Of a stretch of 64,000 nucleotides of DNA, positions 61,270 through 64,000 are shown one piece after another. Under the pieces are notes generated by a model that saw only the letters and a list, made by a program, of their open reading frames with translations, was not told where the DNA came from and searched no databases. Position 1 is the first letter of the stretch, and each line of letters begins with the position of its first letter. Made by a program: the position numbers and the translations under genes. The stretch comes from DAIDKA01 sp035487155 (GTDB lineage: Bacteria; Pseudomonadota; Gammaproteobacteria; Steroidobacterales; Steroidobacteraceae). The stretch covers positions 1 through 64,000 of the forward strand of contig DATHMK010000023.1 of the NCBI GenBank assembly GCA_035487155.1. Direction: 5' to 3'.

Positions 61270-61916
61270 TGGATACCGCTCTGAAACGTCTGTGCATGCG
61301 CGACCGGATCCGCGATGTGCTGGTGGCACGCATCCTCGATGGCACCTATCCGGCGGGCCTTCAGCTCAAGGAGCTGTCGCTGGCGCGCGAGTTCAATGTC
61401 AGCCAGGCCCCGATCCGCGAGGCGCTGCGCGAACTGGAGGGCACCGGCCTGGTGAGCTCCGAGCGCTACCGCGGCACGCGCGTGCGCGGCGCCGACTCGG
61501 TGGAGATGCGCGAGTCCTATGAGCTGCGGCTGATGATGGAAGTGCGCTCGATCGAGCGCGGTCTGCCGCTGACACCGGCCGCGCTGGAGAAGCTGCAGTC
61601 GTGCATCGCCAGCATGTCCGAGGGCGTCGGCCGCGGGGACTCCGAGCAATACATCGATGGCGCCCTGGAATTTCACCGCACCCTGGTGGAAATGGGCGGC
61701 AATGGCACCTTCCTGAAGCTTTGGGACTCGCTGCACTGGGAAGTCCGCGGCCGCATCGCCCTGCGCCGCCGGGCCGCGGTCGGCGGCGGCCTCGCCCCCA
61801 TGGTGGCCCTGCACATGTGCCTGATGCGATCGCTGCGCGCGGGCGATGCGCCGCGCGCCATCGAGGACGTAAAGGCGATTCTGCAATCCGTCACGGATGC
61901 CTTTCGCGAGGATTGA
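61269..61916 (+). CDS. GntR-family transcriptional regulator (FCD/VanR type)
   Basis: 215 residues. A winged helix-turn-helix occupies about 8-75 (SLAREFNVSQAPIREALRELEGTGLVSS), followed by an FCD ligand-binding helical domain with ELRLMMEVRSIERG, EFHRTLVEMGGN and LHMCLMRSLRAGD, providing His/Asp metal-ligand candidates. It is the last gene of the RND operon and probably represses it by binding the GATTATCGATAATC site at 55407. Ligands are usually small organic acids. It ends 1 base before the stop of the convergent transporter gene. Confidence 0.92.
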   Translation: MDTALKRLCMRDRIRDVLVARILDGTYPAGLQLKELSLAREFNVSQAPIREALRELEGTGLVSSERYRGTRVRGADSVEMRESYELRLMMEVRSIERGLPLTPAALEKLQSCIASMSEGVGRGDSEQYIDGALEFHRTLVEMGGNGTFLKLWDSLHWEVRGRIALRRRAAVGGGLAPMVALHMCLMRSLRAGDAPRAIEDVKAILQSVTDAFRED

Positions 61917-61917
61917 G

Positions 61918-63303
61918 CTACTGCCCCAGCCTGGTCCAGAACTCGACGAAGACCTGCGTCGACAGCACGAATCCCAGGATGACATTGACGATGACACCGG
62001 CGGTGAAGGCGTAGAAGGGCCTGGCGCCCACGGCGGCGAAGTCCCGGACCTTGGTCGTCAAGCCAATGCTCAGAAACGTGAAGGTGAATGCCCACACGCG
62101 CAATGACTGCAATGGAGTCACCAGCGAGGGCAGTACCTTCTGCTTGTAGTCCGCATAGCTGTAGCCGTGGGATACCAGCGTGATGATCAGCGAGGCCAGC
62201 AGGAACCCGATGACGAATTTCGGGAAGCGTTGCCAGATCTGCGCCACGCTGGCTTTCTGCGCGCCCTGTGACTGCCAGCGCGTGACCGCGATAATCGACA
62301 GCACGAAGCACCACACCCCGATCCAGATGTCGCGGCCGATGACCTTCATGAGGGTGAAGGCATTGACGGCGTCGTCGGGGTTGCCGGCGATTCCTGCGAC
62401 CTTGCCGGCGAAACCACCGTAGGCCTGGGCGGCGGCGAGCCCCGTGGCGTCGGCCAGTTCCGAGGTGCCGATCCAGGCGCCCGCAACCCCCGCGGCCAGC
62501 CCCAGGCTGCGCGCCGCCAGCGGCAGCACGAAAATCAGCACGATGGCCCAGAACACCACCAGGGAGATCGCGACCGAGGAATGTTCCTTTTTGGCACCCA
62601 CCGCGCCGGTGATGGCGATGGAGGCCGATACGCCGCACACCGCCCCGCCGGTGCCCAGTACCGCCGCCAGGCGCTTATCCAGTCCCAGGCGCGTGGCGAT
62701 GAAATAAATGACGCCGAACGTCACCAGCGAGACGATGGCCGCCTGGACCAACGCCACCGGACCGGCCCATGCGATCAGTGTCAGAGGCAAGCCGGTGCCC
62801 AGCAGCACAATGCCGATCTTGATGAACAGTTCCACGCGCAATCCGGCATTCGCCCAGCGCGGCACGCCCACGGTATTGGCGATCAGCAGACCCAGTACCA
62901 GGCCCACCAGCGGCGGCTCCAGGCTGTACCTGGAAGACTGATCCCACAGCCCGAGGAAATAGAGCAGCAAGGAAACGATGTAGAGCAGCACGAATGCGCC
63001 GAGGAAGTCGCGCGCGCGATAGCCGAGCGCGCTCGCGGCCGCCGTGAACACTCCCGCCCACAAGGCGAACAGCGCCAGGAACTGCAGCCAGTGCGCCCGC
63101 AGCTGAGTGCCGGCATCGCTCAGGTGGCTCCATTTTTGCGGCGCGATCGCGATCCATTTGATGCTGCCGCCGGAGGCGAACAATGCCACGGCGAGCGTAA
63201 TCAGCCCGATGCCGACGGCGACGGCCCACCAATCCTCGCGGTTGTTTGGACCGGTCAGCGGGCCCACTGTGGGCAGCGGTCCGGTAGTGGCGATTTCGGC
63301 CAT
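61918..63303 (-). CDS. YeiH-family membrane transporter (putative sulfate/anion exporter)
   Basis: 461 residues with about 12 hydrophobic segments. Family blocks are VGLVLGLLIANTVGVP, LRVELFIKIGIVLLGTGL, LGTGGAVCGVSASIAITGAVGA and FTFLSIGLTTKVRDFA. Shorter YeiH proteins have about 340 residues; the extra 100 here lie at the N-terminus and form two added helices. The family is annotated as putative sulfate exporter, but the substrate is not established. No terminator is visible between it and gntR, so opposing transcripts may overlap. Confidence 0.9.
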   Translation of the reverse strand: MAEIATTGPLPTVGPLTGPNNREDWWAVAVGIGLITLAVALFASGGSIKWIAIAPQKWSHLSDAGTQLRAHWLQFLALFALWAGVFTAAASALGYRARDFLGAFVLLYIVSLLLYFLGLWDQSSRYSLEPPLVGLVLGLLIANTVGVPRWANAGLRVELFIKIGIVLLGTGLPLTLIAWAGPVALVQAAIVSLVTFGVIYFIATRLGLDKRLAAVLGTGGAVCGVSASIAITGAVGAKKEHSSVAISLVVFWAIVLIFVLPLAARSLGLAAGVAGAWIGTSELADATGLAAAQAYGGFAGKVAGIAGNPDDAVNAFTLMKVIGRDIWIGVWCFVLSIIAVTRWQSQGAQKASVAQIWQRFPKFVIGFLLASLIITLVSHGYSYADYKQKVLPSLVTPLQSLRVWAFTFTFLSIGLTTKVRDFAAVGARPFYAFTAGVIVNVILGFVLSTQVFVEFWTRLGQ

Positions 63304-63397
63304 GACAGTCCCCCTCTATTTTCCTTGTTGGAGGCAGTCTAGCCGGCGCGAAGTGACAAATCAGTCGCGCCTCATATCAATTGACTATGTGCTTATG

Positions 63398-63790
63398 CTA
63401 TCCGCTGGTGCCGCCTTTGAAACGCAGAACTGTTGCAATGCCGCCAAATGTCAGCAGCAGCGACCCGAACAGATTCAGGCACAACGTCAGCATCGCCCAC
63501 ATCACCCGGTCCTGGCGCAGCAGCAGCACCACCTCGGCCGAGAAGCTGGAGAAGGTGGTCAGTCCCCCGCAAAAGCCGGTGATCACCAGAACTCGCCATG
63601 CCGGCTCCAGGGTTTTGTTGAGGGCAAAGAAGGCCACGGCAACGCCGACGATATAGCCGCCGATCAGATTGGCCGCCAGCGTCCCCATGGGCACGGCGGT
63701 GGGCTGAGAGTTCAGCCACAGGCCCAGGACCCACCGCAGCAGGCAGCCCACCGTGCCGCCTACACACACTGCCGCTACCGATCGCCACAT
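63398..63790 (-). CDS. crcB: Fluoride channel CrcB/Fluc
   Basis: 130 residues with four membrane helices: GGTVGCLLRWVLGLWLN, the signature GTLAANLIGGYIVG (with the pore Asn), GFCGGLTTFSSFS (the TTFS sodium and Phe-box motif) and a last helix. Functions as a dual-topology dimer exporting F-. AGGAG 9 bases upstream supports the ATG at 63790. The gene follows a response-regulator gene by 19 bases. I see no fluoride riboswitch pattern upstream. Confidence 0.95.
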   Translation of the reverse strand: MWRSVAAVCVGGTVGCLLRWVLGLWLNSQPTAVPMGTLAANLIGGYIVGVAVAFFALNKTLEPAWRVLVITGFCGGLTTFSSFSAEVVLLLRQDRVMWAMLTLCLNLFGSLLLTFGGIATVLRFKGGTSG

Positions 63791-63809
63791 GCTTGCGCTC
63801 TCCTGCTGC

Positions 63810-64000
63810 TCATACCTGCGACGGAAAGCCTTCGACGGCGCCGCATTCCAGGGCGACATCGAGCAGCTCGATGTCCGTGGTCACACCCAGCTTCTGCCGG
63901 ATGTTTGAGTGATTGTTGGCCACCGTCTTGACACTGAGATTCAACAGCTGCGCGATGTCGTCGTGATTCTTGCCGCTGGCGATCATGCGGAATATATCAA
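63810..64000 (-). CDS. NarL/FixJ-type response regulator (C-terminal fragment)
   Basis: Only the last 62 codons are in the window. They carry a LuxR-type helix-turn-helix (DIFRMIASGKNHDDIAQLLN, then LSVKTVANNHSNIRQKLGV), where T-V-x-N-H marks the recognition helix. The N-terminal receiver domain would lie beyond the window edge. The protein ends in EGFPSQV. The close spacing to crcB may mean co-transcription, though a functional link is not obvious. Confidence 0.85.
   Translation of the reverse strand, partial: DIFRMIASGKNHDDIAQLLNLSVKTVANNHSNIRQKLGVTTDIELLDVALECGAVEGFPSQV

Noticed and set aside
63791..63812. Fluoride riboswitch before crcB
   Set aside because: The space to the upstream gene is 19 bases and contains only a ribosome-binding site.

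Overview
The window is ordinary chromosomal DNA of a high-GC gammaproteobacterium. Evidence for this is the rpsU-yqeY-dnaG-rpoD block, tsaD divergent to rpsU, a class II ribonucleotide reductase split as in Pseudomonas (NrdJa/NrdJb), MidA, CCA transferase with an HD domain, and many Gram-negative envelope proteins. The abundance of DUF6152-like secreted proteins and FtsX-type exporters would fit a Steroidobacteraceae/Nevskiales-like lineage, but that is inference. I see no rRNA, tRNA, IS element, prophage or CRISPR. The only clear mobile element is an intein.

Layout. 1-9 kb: tail of an HU-like gene, htpG with a coupled hydrolase gene and a heat-shock promoter, an orphan ParA-like ATPase, the nucleosidase ppnN, an L,D-transpeptidase, and a very long MltD-like LysM transglycosylase. 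8.9-9.2 kb: an apparently non-coding unit with a near-perfect sigma-54 promoter and a strong terminator (candidate small RNA). 9.2-13.6 kb: an alkyltransferase-like protein, a ParB-domain protein, a macro-domain protein and a run of small secreted or membrane proteins, including an EF-hand protein. 13.7-22.1 kb: an NtrY/NtrC-type two-component pair divergent from a sigma-54-dependent HlyD-ATPase-FtsX exporter operon and a secreted protein with three internal repeats. 22.2-26.3 kb: nrdJb and nrdJa; nrdJa carries a 374-residue LAGLIDADG intein placed directly before the catalytic cysteine. 26.6-34.7 kb: hsp20, a DegQ-type protease, a lipoprotein metallopeptidase, cca, midA, a pteridine reductase, and the coupled tsaD-folB-folK set. 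34.8-41.8 kb: rpsU, yqeY, a GGDEF-EAL gene, dnaG and rpoD. 41.8-52.8 kb: two copies of a DUF6152-plus-secreted-protein module, a cupredoxin/porin pair divergent from a CACHE-HAMP-GGDEF-EAL protein, and an envelope operon (two small membrane proteins, secreted protein, DUF6152, VOC, SnoaL-like) divergent from a membrane-anchored winged-helix regulator. 52.8-64 kb: siderophore-interacting protein, 5'-nucleotidase, an RND efflux operon ending in its likely GntR regulator, a YeiH-type transporter, a CrcB fluoride channel and the end of a NarL/FixJ regulator.

Themes. Both heat-shock genes (htpG, hsp20) have visible sigma-32-type promoters. Two sigma-54 promoters are visible. Several genes have a -10-like hexamer only 6-8 nt before the start codon and no Shine-Dalgarno, suggesting leaderless transcripts. 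The most interesting items are the intein at the ribonucleotide reductase thiyl-radical cysteine, the sigma-54-driven candidate small RNA, and the duplicated DUF6152 module, whose predicted mature proteins begin with His-His.
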